Part shown: positions 48,745 through 61,000 of the stretch, in pieces | Position numbering within the stretch: the first letter of the stretch is position 1 | Layout: the number at the start of each line of letters is the position of its first letter | Source of the DNA: Casuarina equisetifolia | Taxonomy: Eukaryota; Streptophyta; Magnoliopsida; Fagales; Casuarinaceae | Direction of reading: 5' to 3' | Assembly: GCA_028551475.1 (NCBI GenBank) | Contig: CM052359.1 | Location: 5,333,583-5,397,582, forward strand | DNA: 64,000 nt | The notes under the pieces: generated by a model | Seen by the model: only the letters and a program-made list of their open reading frames with translations | Databases searched by the model: none | Told to the model about the DNA's origin: nothing | Translations under genes and position numbers: made by a program

Positions 48745-49321
48745 TTTCTGTATTTTACAGGAACAATGACAGCCCTCTATATGACAATTCTCTCAATGCA
48801 GGTAGAGACATGTTGAATTGTGGCAGTGGAGGATTGCACCAGCCTCCGTTGTCATTGGGAAGGTCATAGTTTGGAGGACAATAGTTCGTGGCGGTGATTG
48901 TGGTTGTAGTACACTAGAGACACCATTGGGGATCCGCGGCTGCGTCACACAGTATCTCATAGCACCCGCCACCTGACTGGCCATTGTTAAACAAAGCTGT
49001 CCTAAGAGCTGCAGTTTCTAGGCCATAACCGTCGGTGTACTGATTTCCATAAACACAGGCACCGCCCTAATAAGAAGAACCAAAAACAAGATCGTCAGCT
49101 CTTCGGAAGTTGTGATGGATTAATTTAGAGCGTATATTTATCCATGTTTTAGCGTAGACAGCAAGCTCCCGAACATCAAGCAGGCGATAAGAAAGTACCT
49201 AGCCATTGTTCCCGAAGCATCACTTCCACCATAAAATTTTACGTGCCCTTGTAGCCACTAAGCCGACGCAACTCTGAGTTTTGTGGTGAAGATCCCTAGA
49301 AAAAAACATGGAACCTCCCAT
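48745..49321 (-). pseudogene. Expansin unit 2 pseudogene, exons 1 and 2
   Basis: Minus strand. Exon 1 is about 49201-49321, starting ATGGGAGG. It has an in-frame TAG at 49258-49260 directly before the Trp-Leu-Gln that begins the mature protein, and its splice donor has changed from G|GTAGGT to G|CTAGGT. Exon 2 (48745-49066) keeps the Cys-rich and [17 protein letters not shown] blocks. A stop (TAG) replaces the Lys of the usual QWCxKG motif, and there is a 1 bp deletion in the segment for PAFE. The exon 3 partner lies 14.5 kb away at 33835-34143. Confidence 0.92.
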
Positions 49322-50640
49322 CCTGCCTCTCCCTTAAAGAAGCTTCTGCTTTGATGCTGAAGATAGCCAGTCCCCTCCTATTTATAATCGCTATCACGGA
49401 AAGGATAGCTAAGAAGTTGTCAGCACGTAAAATCACTAATACGTTGATTGGGAGCCGTTCGTTACTTAACATAAATTTGGCATGTATGCGTCAAAAGCTG
49501 TAGGAGCAAATACGACTATGCTTCTTGGGGGAGTTATTGCAGGGAACCGTCTTTTCAAATTGGAAACTTGTCTAGGAGTTTGTTTTTAGGGTTTTACAAC
49601 GCATCCGATACCAATTTTACTGAATAAAAGACAGGTAAAAGAAAGAAATGTCATCCCCCTTTTTTCACGAATTTAAGCGCCTGTTACACGTTCTCTTTTT
49701 GAGGGTCAATTTGCAAGTTGGAAAGTTGTCTAGAAGGAGCTTTCTTTTATCGCCGAATGTGAAGGAAACTATCCACCAGTTACCTGACATCCAACAATTA
49801 TAAAAGGAAATCTAAGGGATTTGTCGTATCAATCTTACTAAATAAAAGAGCGCAATTTGAGTGTCCGATACGGGATCCAATATTACCTGTTCACTAACAA
49901 GATATGTAGAAGAAAGAAATTTCATCCTTTTTCTAACGAATTCGATCGTCATTACAATTTCATAGACCAGTTATGGTGAACTCTTAACATCCCTCACCGT
50001 TAATATTTCCTGTTTTGACTTGTGAGTCGCTGTTAGCATGAAAGCTAGGTCATTTATGATAATGTCTCTATACAGGTATGGGACATACTGTTGCCTACAA
50101 CTGAGATTAATTCACTTAAGTTAAATGAGATCAATACAAAAGTTTATTTGGTGAGAAAGAAAATTGAAATATACTCAAGAATATCTTTTGAACCCTTAGA
50201 CATTGATCTTATTTTTTTCCTCTATGGAAACATATGTGACGTTAAGCTCTGTTCACGCACCAAATCATTGGTGCATGGAGATGAAGCTATGAGGTTGCTA
50301 TTTTGCATCTAAGCAGATCCTGTTATATATTTTTATCTTAATAGTGTAGATTGTCTCACATTATCAAGATGTATGCTTAAATGTTTGCTTAAATTAAAGA
50401 AGTTTCTTTTAATTCTTAAGTTAGTTTTTGAGTTGGACTTTAGACCTTCTATTTTAAAATATCTTAATATTTCTTGTGTAAAGTGTTCATCTACATGCAA
50501 GTGTACTCACACAATAATTGCAAACCCGATCATGAGAGGATGTCATAAAATTGTCGCATTCCAAGTTCTTAATTGCAAAGGTACTGCAAATCTTTACTAA
50601 ACTAAACGATAGAATTAACTAATACGGTTAAGGCTTATCC
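49322..50640. other. Upstream flank of expansin unit 2 (duplicated block)
   Basis: Keeps the expansin TATA region ('tttataatcgctatcacgg' near 49380) and the internal promoter duplication. From about 49971 to 50620 it aligns with 53918-54440 upstream of unit 3 (shared 'ctgagattaattcacttaa', 'gacgttaagctcggttcac'-type blocks). The small open frames here are not conserved between the two copies, so no gene is called. Confidence 0.75.
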
Positions 50641-52186
50641 ATGGTACGTTACACTAGCACTGGTTATATGCAGATTTCAAATTTTGGAACATAACATTTA
50701 ACTAATCCAAAGATTAAATACTATTGTGTTGTTTCTGTTGCTTGTACTTCAAGCTTCAATTACAGCTAAGGTTGGTCTAAGGTTTTTTCCCATTAACTGT
50801 AACACATTTGACGTGCCTTTATAGGTGTTTAGTGATTGGCAAGTGGTGAGCATGCACAGTATACATCATCTCACAGCCTCGATCTCTTTTGTTTTCCTGA
50901 CGCCAAGCCATAGGACTCATCTGCTGCTGCGTACTTCCTACATGTGGAACCTAACAAGCCATGAAAACCAGTCGTTTGTGTATCTCAGCTTCTGAAGTTG
51001 AACGTTATGCTTATAGAAATCTTTTGTCCACTTTTCTACTTCTTTTGGTCTACTTCATGGACTTGAAGGTCATTGTTAATGGGCCGGTTTAGCCCAAATT
51101 TGGACATCTGAAATTTAGTGGGTCCTTTAAGGTTGAGAGAGAGAGAGAGAAGAGAAGAAAAGAGAATAAATTTTCATAGGACTTAAAAGCTATGTACAAT
51201 AGTCCTTTAAATTATGTTGAAGATTAATTTTTAGTTTGATTGAGTTAATTTTTGGTCAGTAGTTCATGATTAATTGTTCTTTATTTTGATTGGTTGGGTT
51301 GTTGTTTGAAGCCTTTTATTCTAGTAGGTCAACCATTGAATTTTTGGGTGTTATTTTTTAAACTTGTTCTTAGTTAAGTTGAAGTTTCAATTTATTCTTC
51401 ACTATAAATTGTAGAGTCCATTATTATTAGAATGATAAATGTTTATCCTATTGATGTTATTGAGAACTTAATTGAATTGTATGTATAAAGAATTATAGAA
51501 TGAAGATTTGGGAAAATTTTGAAATCGGTCCCTTAACTTTTTCTCCTTCACATTGGCATTTTCTCTTACATTGATTGTGGTGTTTGAATATTTTATTTAT
51601 AATTCAATATACTTCCATTTATTGTGTTAGTATTTTTTCTCACGTTCAATCAAAGTGGGACAAAGTGAACCTTCATCCTAACAATTATGTTATTCATCCT
51701 TTGTATTTTGGTATAACCCTTAGAGGATTCTATGTGCCGGTCTGGCGGTGCACACACTGCCTAGAAGACTATTAGGGAGAGGAGGGAGGAGGGTTCTGGT
51801 GCCGGGGGTGAGGGACAAAATCTAACCTCTATTGTATGTCTTTAGCGGAACGTGTTGCCTTAGCATCCAATCTAAGTGCGGTATAAACTTAAATTTCATT
51901 TGAAGGGGTAAATATAACAAGGTGGTAACACCAAAAATAAAGACAGTATCAGTTTCTTTGCTTGAAAAGTATTAAATTAGCCCCTTCAGATTCGTCAATA
52001 TGACTACAGAGGGTAAAGGGGCGTTCAATCCACGCATTTTAGCTGTACATATTTTTCCCTTGGGTTACACTGCAAGCGGCTGAGCCGGAACCAAAGCGTG
52101 CAGGTGAACAACACAGAAAATCAAGCTCAGGAAGGCATATTTCAGAAATTGGCACCACATCATGAGTATTATTCCGTACCAGTGAT
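50641..52186. other. 3' flank of expansin unit 3
   Basis: From about 50831 it aligns with 62580-63338 (3' flank of unit 4), starting 'ttggcaagtggtgagcatgcac'. The match is interrupted only by the 610 bp insertion at 51074-51683. It includes the conserved 'gagggacaaaatctaacc' block. No gene was found. Confidence 0.8.
51074..51683. mobile_element. Solo-LTR-like insertion in the unit 3 flank
   Basis: 610 bp with 5'-TGTTA...TAACA-3' ends. The flanks 'ggtcat' and 'attatgttattcat' are continuous in unit 4 ('ggccattatgttattcat', about 62826) and unit 2 ('ggtccttatgttattcat', about 33381). These serve as empty sites. A GA-rich run lies at 51137-51168. There is no coding content. The size, TG..CA ends and short inverted termini fit a solo LTR; a clear 5 bp target duplication was not found. 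Confidence 0.7.
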
Positions 52187-53650
52187 TTAGAACTGAGCAC
52201 TGCTCCTGTAGGACTGGCCAAACTGCCAATTAGACGGCACCACGTTAAGAACCGTGAGCATCCGCCCGTTGCTGCTTCGGACTCTAAAGGACAAGCTCTG
52301 GCCATTAAGATAACTTAGGCTCTGCCAGTTAGCACCCCAATTTCTTGACATGGTTTCCCAGTTATTGGATTTGGATCCTCTGATCCAAACATTAGAGATA
52401 TCCCCAGCTCCAGCTACGTTAGATATGAGCACCAGCTCGAAGTAATCTCTCCCGTTGATGGTAAATCTAATGCCTCCACTTCTCCTGCACATAACTCTAA
52501 GAAAAGGGAAATAGTGTCGATTAAGTTTTATGTGTCTGGACAAAAATTATTTGGAAGAGTATTCTCACTCATAATGAAATCTAATGTGACAATAATGAAA
52601 TAAAGAATTATAATAAATGATCAAAGCAGTTAAAGGAAATAATGTAGTTACTTAATTTTTTAAAATATCTATCTTATCTTGTATTTATTATATATAAGCT
52701 AAATAAAATAAAATAACTTTTTAAGAAAAAATAATTGATATTTCTATTCTCTTAACGAAAGCAAAGAAAGTAGTACATAAAAAAAAATTATTTATAAATA
52801 TAAATCTTCTTAAGGAAAAGTTATATTGAATGAGATTTGAAAACTTATAATTTTTATTTTTTTTTATAGATATGGTGACTTTTGTAGTGTTAAGGTATGC
52901 TCTTATACTTTTGTATTTTAAAATTTATTAATACAATTTAGCCTTTCGAAAAAAAAAAAAGTTTTATGTCATCTGATACATTACCATAGTTTCTCATTTG
53001 TGTGCTATTAGTAGAAAGACCAATTAGATAGAAATAGTAAGCAAAGAAAACATACTTCCTGTAAAAAACAGGTACAATTCCAGCCCTGTATTTGGCAATT
53101 GTCTCAAATGCAGGTTGAGACATGTCGAAGTGTGGTCGTGGAGGATTGCACCAGCCCCCGTTGTCATTGGGAAGGGCATAGTTTGGAGGACAAAAGTTCG
53201 TCGCAGTAATTGTGATATAAGTACCCTTGAGGCACCACTGGGGCACCTTGGTCGCGTCACACACTATCTGATAGCACCCGCCACATGACTTGCCATCATT
53301 GAACAAAGATGTGCTAAGAGCAGCAGTTCTTATGCCATAACCGTCGGTGTTGAGATTTCCATAACCACAGGCACCGCCTAATAAAGAGAAACGAAAACAA
53401 GAACGTCAGCTCTCAGCAAGTTTTGATGGATTAAATGTATAGTACGTATTAATCCATGTTTTAGTGTAGATAGCAAGCTCCAAAACAGAAAGCAAGAGAT
53501 AAGAAAGCACCTACCCATCGTTCCCGAAGCATCACTTCCGCCATAAAAAGTTGCGTGGGCTTGTAGCCAAGCAGCCGATGCTACTCTGAGTTTTGTGGTG
53601 AAGATTCCGAGAAGCAATATAAAACTAGCAAAAACATGGAGCCGTCCCAT
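52187..53650 (-). CDS. Alpha-expansin, unit 3 (intact)
   Basis: Minus strand, three exons (53515-53650, 53056-53377, 52187-52496) give 255 aa. Residues 1-26 form a signal peptide ending VASA. Domain 1 shows GACGYG, the [10 protein letters not shown] cysteine block, [18 protein letters not shown] and HFDMSQPAF. Domain 2 shows [46 protein letters not shown] and NWQFGQ. The exon lengths 136/322/310 equal those of unit 4 where visible. No frame or splice lesion was found, so this copy is probably functional in wall loosening. Its intron 2 is 559 bp against 124 bp in units 1 and 4 because of a retroposon-like insertion. Its TATA region is at about 53710. Confidence 0.95.
52534..52958 (+). mobile_element. 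Poly(A)-ended retroposon-like insertion in intron 2 of expansin unit 3
   Basis: About 425 bp of AT-rich sequence ending in a run of A residues (52949-52960). It is flanked by the 11 bp direct repeat AAGTTTTATGT at 52523-52533 and 52959-52969. Unit 4 has a single copy of this sequence and an intron 435 bp shorter, almost exactly the insert plus one repeat. This is the signature of LINE-machinery retroposition (SINE or 5'-truncated LINE tail); the family was not recognised. Confidence 0.8.
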
Positions 53651-56111
53651 TCTCTCTCTCTCCCTAAAAGAGGTTCCTGCTTTGATGCTGAAGATGGCGA
53701 GCCTCTCTAATTTATAATCGCTGTCAAGGAACGGATGGCTAAGAAGAATTATTCGGCACGTAAAATCCCAAATACGTTGACTGACAGCACTTCATTATTT
53801 AACAGGAATGTGGCATAAATGCAGCGTACTTGCTAATCTATTGCTGGTGTCGGTGCTGTCTGTTTTTAAAATTTTCCGGAGGACTTACCAAGAACGAAAC
53901 CATTTTCTTCAGAGGCCATGGTGAACTCTTCACATCCTTCACTGTTAATATTACGTGTTTTGGCTTGTGAGTCACCATCAACATGAAAGGCAGATCATTT
54001 CTCATAATATCTCTGTGAAGCTCTAAGACATACTACTGCAGGACAACTGAGATTAATTCACTTAAATGAAACCAATACAGAAAAAGATTTGCGTGATTTA
54101 TTTGGTGGGAAAGAAAATGAAAGGCAGATCAACTCGAGAATACCGTCTGGACCTTGATCTTTTCTTTTCCTCTGCGGAGACATATGGGACGTTAAGCTCG
54201 GTTCACATGGGGATGATGCACCTGAGTGGATCCTGTTATTTACTCTACCCGAACAGATTATGGTGTTAAGTGTTCATCTGCAAGCCTATTCGCACCAAAA
54301 CTGCAAATCCGATCGTGAGAGAATGTCATAACTATTCTTGCATTTCAAGTTCATATTTGGAAAGGTACCGCAAGTCTTTACTAAACTAAATGCTAGAATT
54401 AACTAATGCGGTTGAGGCTTGTCCGTGGTACGTAATAGTACCGGTAACGTGCAGAGTTCAGATTTTCGACTATAACATATAACTAGTCCAAGCAATGAGT
54501 ATATTTTTGTTCTTTTTGTCACTTGCTTGTACTCAAGCTTCAATTGTGGGATTTAAAATTGTGTTCAGACTTCCATAAATAAATAAAAGAGAAGATTGTA
54601 CGACTGAAAATCAAAGTCAAATGAAAAAAAAAAAAAAAAAGAAAGGAGAACTCGTACGCTTAATACTTTTTCGTTGTTCCAGTAACATGCAAGGACTAAT
54701 GCACATGCAATTGGGTGAATTCTTTATGAAGAGATTACATTTTGAATGCATAAAGAAGTATATCTACATTGAGTAATCATCATTTTGCCATTTAGAGTGC
54801 CATATATTATGGCATGTCTTAGGGGACTCCCACTCAAATGGCACATGGGTAGAGCAATCGCTGACAATCTTCCCAAACACCGTGATCCATAGGGTACAAA
54901 GGAATTGAGTAATATTTTAAACCCAGTTTGACGTTATTCCTTACTATAATTTAACTAGATTTATGGCGAGGTTTTAGTTATGAGGATGCCATAACTAATG
55001 TTTGTGAACTAAATCAAAGTTAAGAATGCCCTCCCTCTGCATTTTCTTCTGTGTATTTCCCCGGGGACTGGCGCTGCTATCAATCTTCATAGGCTAAGGC
55101 CATTCAGCTATCAATCGCGTCAAGGGATTCATTCACAGAGGAGCTTGATACGATAGAAGAAAGAAAAACACGATGACCTCTGAAAAAAGAACCACAATTA
55201 TGATTTTGTACAGAAGGTTATTTCCTTCTTTAAAGACAACCATTAAGAGAAAGGACACCTAAGCAACTAATAATATTAAGCTAAGGTATTAGCAATATGA
55301 AACAACTACTATTTTTAATACATTCCCAACCTGAGCATAAGGAAATTAAGGAGACCCAATATTAGTTATGAAGGATCCTCTCTTCCCTAGAAACTCTCAA
55401 CGTCAAAAGCTGAAAAATAAATAAATGAATAAACCAAGTCCGATCACCCGGTGGTTGTGACTACCCCTTCTTAGATGAGAGGTTTTCCAACATCAAAAAC
55501 AACTTTAATAAATTCAACTCAATTTTTCGCAAGGGAATTTTTTCCCCAATCCACCATTGATTCTGGCGTCAAACCTACTGAGAGTCACCCACCTCGACAG
55601 CGCAGTATGAACTGATGGCATCCAAAGTCCTACAAAAGCCATGGAATAAAGATTTGAAAGCCGATAGTCTCTAGATTGCTCAGCGGCTTCAAAAGGAATC
55701 CACCAAAGCTTGGATTTTTCTCTCTAGAATTCTCTCCTAAGACACACAAGTTTATGGTGCATGAATATTACCACCGCAAGGCATAATTAGTTCTTCAAAA
55801 AATGTATTTGACTATGATGGAGTAAAGAATTCGATTAATAAAAGCAAAAATGATCTTGGGCAGCCGTCTAAAATGGGAGAAAAGATTGGCTCTAGGATGT
55901 TTCTACATTTCCTGATTCATGCGAGGTCTAACAACCCAACGATTCCCAACAGCAGGAGGTCCTTCAAGCAAATGGAGGCCACTTTTCATTGGCAATCAAC
56001 ACCCCCAGTGACGGCAGCACAAGATGTGAAGCTGCTGCCCTATCCCAAAACAGCCTACCAAGGCCCACACAACCCACATGGACCATGATGCTTTCTTATT
56101 TCGATAAACTC
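53651..56111. other. Upstream flank of unit 3, then unassigned spacer
   Basis: 53651-54540 is the duplicated expansin upstream block, matching 49322-50640. From 54541 to 56111 I recognise no gene or element. A poly(A) stretch lies at about 54625-54641. The AT-rich sequence with stops in all frames suggests decayed material. Confidence 0.55.
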
Positions 56112-57725
56112 TGTTGAAATATATTTTAATAATATTAGAATATATTAATATTTTGATGATGAGAAAAAAATAATTAAAATTATTGTTAGCTTTTATTAGA
56201 AAAATAATATTGGAACAATTGTGTGGAAAATGAGTAAATAAATCAAAAGCCTAAACCACTGAAGCCCAAAGCAACGGGAGACTAAACATAGTCGGCCCGC
56301 GTAACTCAGCTCGTAATCTAGCTTACGGTCCAAAATGCGTGACCCGTCCTCGAGCCCATGACCCAGCGGATTTTGGACCCGTTCTCGAGCCCATGACCCA
56401 GCGACCAGCGTTCGTACCCGAACCCAATTCGAAAGGCAACCCGAACCCAATACGAGCCATGTTAGCAATTATGACTTGGAACCCAACAGACTGGCTTGAC
56501 CCAAAAGCTTATGTTCAACCCATTCGACGTTGCCGCCACTTATAATCAAAATTAGCCGCTGGAGACTACTTTGCTCAAGCGGAAAAATGTGTCAATGGAT
56601 AGCTAACAGAAAGTAGAACAAATCTATGAAAAAAGATCAATGACCCACTACTCAAAGAAGATTAATTTGAAGAGATAAAGGTGTTCTTCGCAGTTTGTGA
56701 CCTAATTGCTTAAAAGAGAAATTGGAAGCATATTATAAAGTTTCTGAAACCAAAATCATAGGGTTTTTGTAAGGAAGAAACTAATCTATCAATTTTTGAA
56801 GCACCTATGAAAAATTACTTCAGAATTGAAGAGGATTAAGAAGATTCAAGTATTGTTTTACTTCTACGAAGCTCCATTAAAATCTGGACAAAATAGTGGC
56901 ATTCTGGAGCATGCTTTTGAATGGTACTAAGAAATAATGCATACCTCTCTCCTTCCTCTCTAAACAACATGAAATCAGAAGAAAAAAAAAATTAAGGCTT
57001 CAATGGGAAGAAGAAGTGACTTGTCTCAAAGATGTCAAAATGGTTATTTGAAGGCGAAAGGTGAGTTGTTTTGAAGCTACTCAAGAGTATCATACTCATT
57101 ATTATGAAGGGCCCAAAAATCAAAGAGAAAGCAAGCATTTTTTCAAGCAACTCACACTCCTCTCTTAAGCTCTTCAAGCTCACGAAATTGGTTCTTTATT
57201 TCGATAATTCTAATATGAGCTCATTACTACTTTGATACACTTGTTAGGAAATTAGATTACTTTTTAATTCATATATTATTTGAGTTGATTTCATATGAAT
57301 GAACAATGTTAGGGTACTGCGAATTTGCAACTTTTGTCTATATCATTCTATATTAAGTCTCTAACACTTATTTGAAGCTTTTAAAGTTAAATTCATATCT
57401 TACAAAAGTTAAATTTGAAATCTATACTTAATTGTAACTTATTGTTGAAATTCTTAGGGAGAGAATTTGTAATTAGGATTGAGAGAGTAGTTCTCCCTTG
57501 TAATTAACTTGTCAATTGATTGGAAAGTGACTCCGGTAGGTTGTTACTAAAGTAGGGTGGAGTAGATGTTAAGGTGGCTTAGGCCGAAACACCTACCAAA
57601 ATTCTGTGTTTTTGTCTTTTGTGATAACTTTACTTGCTAGTTCACATAGGAAAAACAAAAAAGACAAAAAAAATTTTATAAACCTAATTAACCCCCCCTT
57701 CTCTTAGGTTGCTATAAGATCCAAT
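56112..57725 (+). mobile_element. Copia-type LTR, apparently solo
   Basis: Starts TGTTGAAATATATTTTAAT and ends around 'CCCCCCCTTCTCTTAGGTTGCTATAAGATCCAATA', which resembles the U5 end of SIRE/Angela-type Copia LTRs. The size is about 1.6 kb. It includes two direct copies of 'gttctcgagcccatgacccagcg' near 56344 and 56380. No adjoining gag/pol was recognised. The terminal CA has become TA and no target duplication could be confirmed. Confidence 0.6.
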
Positions 57726-58450
57726 AGACTATGTTGTCACCAAACATGCCTATGATTTTAGGTAAAACCAGTAACCTGGATTTACATTCTAATGAGCTTA
57801 TTTTCTTGGAATGGACCTATGTTGCATGTTAAACCAATAATGAAATACAATGCAGCCCCATTAATGGAGCCTAAATCAAGCAAGACACAAGTAATAAGGC
57901 CTAAATCTACTCCAACAACTCTACATGAGCATGAGAGTTTCATAGAGAGTCCACACTTACCTAGGCTACAAACCAACCCAAATCTACAGCATAGGACTAG
58001 TAGCCTCCTTCTCTAGTTTGATTCCTACTCTAATAGACCTCACAATCAACTTGGAGACTTTGGTGTGGTTAAAGGACAAAAATATACCTTGTCAAATTTA
58101 ACTCTATATATTCCCATCCATGTTCTTTTGGATATACCAACCATTCCTTTTGTTCTCAAAATGCCATTTATTTGTAATGGTATCATTTGGGTCCCTATTT
58201 CACAAGTAGAGTATGACCAAGCTACCTAATATTATGCACTGACTTTAGTGGCTAACTTCAGCATGGGTAGGCCACTAGTTAGTCAATTTGAAAAATTTGT
58301 TAATGTTGAATGGGGTTTGGAAAAGCTAGTTACTGTTGGTCTAATGGACAACATTCATCTAAGTATTTATTTTTAATTAGAGGAAGATTTTGCTTGGGTA
58401 TGGTCTAAAGAAGAATGAACCTTTAGAAACTATAATTTTTGTTAACTCGA
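57726..58450 (+). pseudogene. LINE ORF1-like (DUF4283-type) fragment
   Basis: Plus-strand frames with stops give a stretch at about 58225-58435 (FSMGRPLVSQFEKFV, WGLEKLVTVGLMDNIHLSI, EEDFAWVWSKEE). It follows the order of the DUF4283 domain of plant LINE and related ORF1 proteins. Upstream text at 57780-58016 is open but has no recognised domain. No endonuclease or RT follows. Confidence 0.55.
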
Positions 58451-58919
58451 TGCACTCTAAAGTATAATAAAAAGAAAAAGACTCCAAGTTTACAACTGTG
58501 CGGATTAGCCTTCCAAAATTGGATTTCCCAGTGCATTTCTTTTTATATTATTGTTTCTAGTTCTTAACTTTACCAATGCTCATTTTGGCCTTTTATCTTA
58601 TTTTACTATGTTAATGCTCATTCCAACCTCTTAACTTTGGCTATTATTTTCTTTTCCTTTTAGCCAATGTTATTTTTTGAAAAACAATCTATTATTTTAT
58701 CCAAATCTCTCTACTTCCTCTCTTCACTCCTCTCTTTTCCCCTATTTGAGAAAACTCTAAGGATATTCTACAAATTAAGGCCTCTCTTGACTCCTTTATT
58801 TTCCCTCATTTGAGAAAACTTTAGGGTTGTTCTACAAATCAAGGCCTTTCTTGACTCCTTTGTTTTCCCTATTTGAGAAATTCCAAGGTTAATTCTTAAG
58901 AAAAATCATTTCACTTCTT

Positions 58920-59525
58920 CTTAGTTTAGTCCAATCTATTTGGATTCTTATCTTTCTTTCTCAAATATATTCCATGTTGTTACCTTCTTGTTTTTGTATG
59001 ATACCAATGTTGTCTTCTTCTTAGACATCGATGGTCTTTTTCTTTACCTTTTCTTTAAATCCAATAAAGTATACAATTCTCTTAACCACTGGAAATTTCA
59101 TGAATGGTTTGCTTATGATCAGCTTTCTTTGAATTTTATCTCATCCATTGATCAACCTATTGATATCTTCACCAAAGGGCTTTCCTTTGCTTGCTTCCAC
59201 TTTCTTTGATCCAAACTTATGGTTCATGTTACTCATTTTGTTTATGGGGGGATGTTAGAACGTACTTAAGATCATGTAACTATACCCTAAGTCTATTGCT
59301 ACAACTTACACGGTTACTAGAATCTGCAAAACATAATCAAAGTCTATTGCCTTAATTATTACCAAAATCTTTGTTTGGGATTCAATTTTGAAAGTAAATT
59401 TTGTTTTTCTGTTTATAATTTGATCTTGTAAATGTCTCTATAAATGGATCACAATTGATCCTTATAAATTGTTGAGAATTTTGTACAACACAAATCTAAG
59501 GTTTCATTTTCATTTCTTGTTAAAT
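58920..59525 (+). mobile_element. Copia 3' fragment: RNase H end, PPT, LTR
   Basis: The frame at 58940-59209 ends with SSIDQPIDIFTKGLSFACFHFL, the usual Copia pol C-terminus (xDQxADIFTKxLSxxxFHFL). A polypurine tract (TTTATGGGGGGA, 59240-59252) is followed by an LTR start TGTTAGAACG at 59253. The LTR end is placed only roughly, near 59525. Confidence 0.75.
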
Positions 59526-61000
59526 AGAAAGATATGGATATCTTCCTTTGATATCTAGTTTTTCTTGCAATTCTATGCATTTTTTTCCTTGGTCGTCCTT
59601 GCTTGAGCAAAACTTTGTGTGTTTTATGATGCCTCTACGACCAAGTTCTTGCTTTCAAGGCAGAAATTTTTTGTTTTTTGTCTACCCATTGTTAAGAACA
59701 TAAGAGCAGTGAAAACACACCCACCAGACTAATATTCACGCCCAAGTTCATCAGGCCCACCAATGCCCAAGTTGGTGTTACAATCTCTAGTCCTATATGG
59801 TGAATTAGGCTCATCACTTGAAGAATTTGTAACTTTCCCAACTGGTCAGATGCGGGTTGTACTTGAAATTTCTAAGAAGAAAGTAATTCTTAGATGAGAT
59901 TTCTCATTTGTGCTAATTTAACATAAAACTATAAAGATTCTTCCACGTGTTGTAGTTGAAATTTCTAAGAAGAAAGTACTTCTTATATTAGATTTATCAT
60001 TTGTGCAAATTTAACATAAAACTGTAAAATTCTTCCAAATTGAATACAAAATGTTCTCATCTTGTTTTGGCATTTCATTTGGTTCTTATTAGTAATTCTC
60101 TCTAAAAATTCTTCAATTGTGAATTGTTGTCCTTTTTATCCTTTATGGAGTTAATGGATGGGTAGGAGCACCATGAAACTGTAACAACATTATTCTTGTT
60201 GGACTCCAAAAGCATTTCAAAGAGTATTATTTTTTCCAGAGTCCCTTCCTTTGCATTTGCACGTGATCTTGAATTATGTAAATATAATAAAAAAAGGAAA
60301 AGAAAATTAAAATCGTAGCTATATTGCTTTACAATTGGTATTTCCTAGAAGTTTAATCACATGCTTTTATGTTTCAATAGGTTGGAAATCTCATCCGAGC
60401 ATATACAACTTAGTACATCTTGCAAAAAAAGGGCTTTTCAACTCCAATAAGAGTTTCATCTTTTGAACATTCTCATGATGTTGGTGAGAAGAAGTGCTTT
60501 TGGTATTGCTTCGTAGACTAAGAAACAAGGAGTGGGGTACTCTAGAGATAGTACCTAGCTGGCTCTTTCTTGTAGTTTTTGTCACTAGCTTTAGATTTTT
60601 TAAGACTTTCTGCAGCTAATCATGTGTTAATTTCTCTCTGTTAATGTATTGTTACTTAGCATGAAGATAATAAATAAGTAAGTAAAAATGGAAAATTTTA
60701 CATTCGGAAAAGATGTCAACTTTTAGTTTGTTTGAATGAACTTTTAGTGTGTACCGAGGGTGAAAATATGAATTTTGGATCATATCTAGAAAAATTTATT
60801 GTATTGATATTGAACATAAGTTCCAATATGATCTATCTAGCATATTAATAACAATCCCTAAGAATTGATCAACACATATTTCATCTTATGATTAATATAA
60901 TTCATTCCAATCTCCTAAGAATTCTCATAATGCAAAGCATGATCATCTATAAAGCATACAAATGATTCAAATCTAAAAAGTTGTAACCTCTTATTATGCA
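59526..61000. other. Spacer with a small tandem duplication
   Basis: A unit of about 92 bp ('ttgaaatttctaagaagaaag...atttaacataaaactrtaaa.attcttcca') occurs at 59862-59945 and 59955-60037. No gene was recognised elsewhere in this stretch. A 64-codon minus-strand frame at 60391-60585 has no known similarity and no supporting signals. Confidence 0.55.

Noticed and set aside
50091..50600. Two open frames (73 and 75 codons) upstream of expansin unit 2
   Set aside because: The homologous block upstream of unit 3 does not keep these frames, so they are chance openings in duplicated flank.
52497..53055. Extra exon within the long intron 2 of expansin unit 3
   Set aside because: Protein phase closes perfectly between exons 2 and 3, and the additional length is explained by the poly(A)-ended insertion.
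60391..60585. 64-codon minus-strand frame
   Set aside because: No similarity recognised, no promoter or splice signals, and it lies in decayed intergenic sequence.
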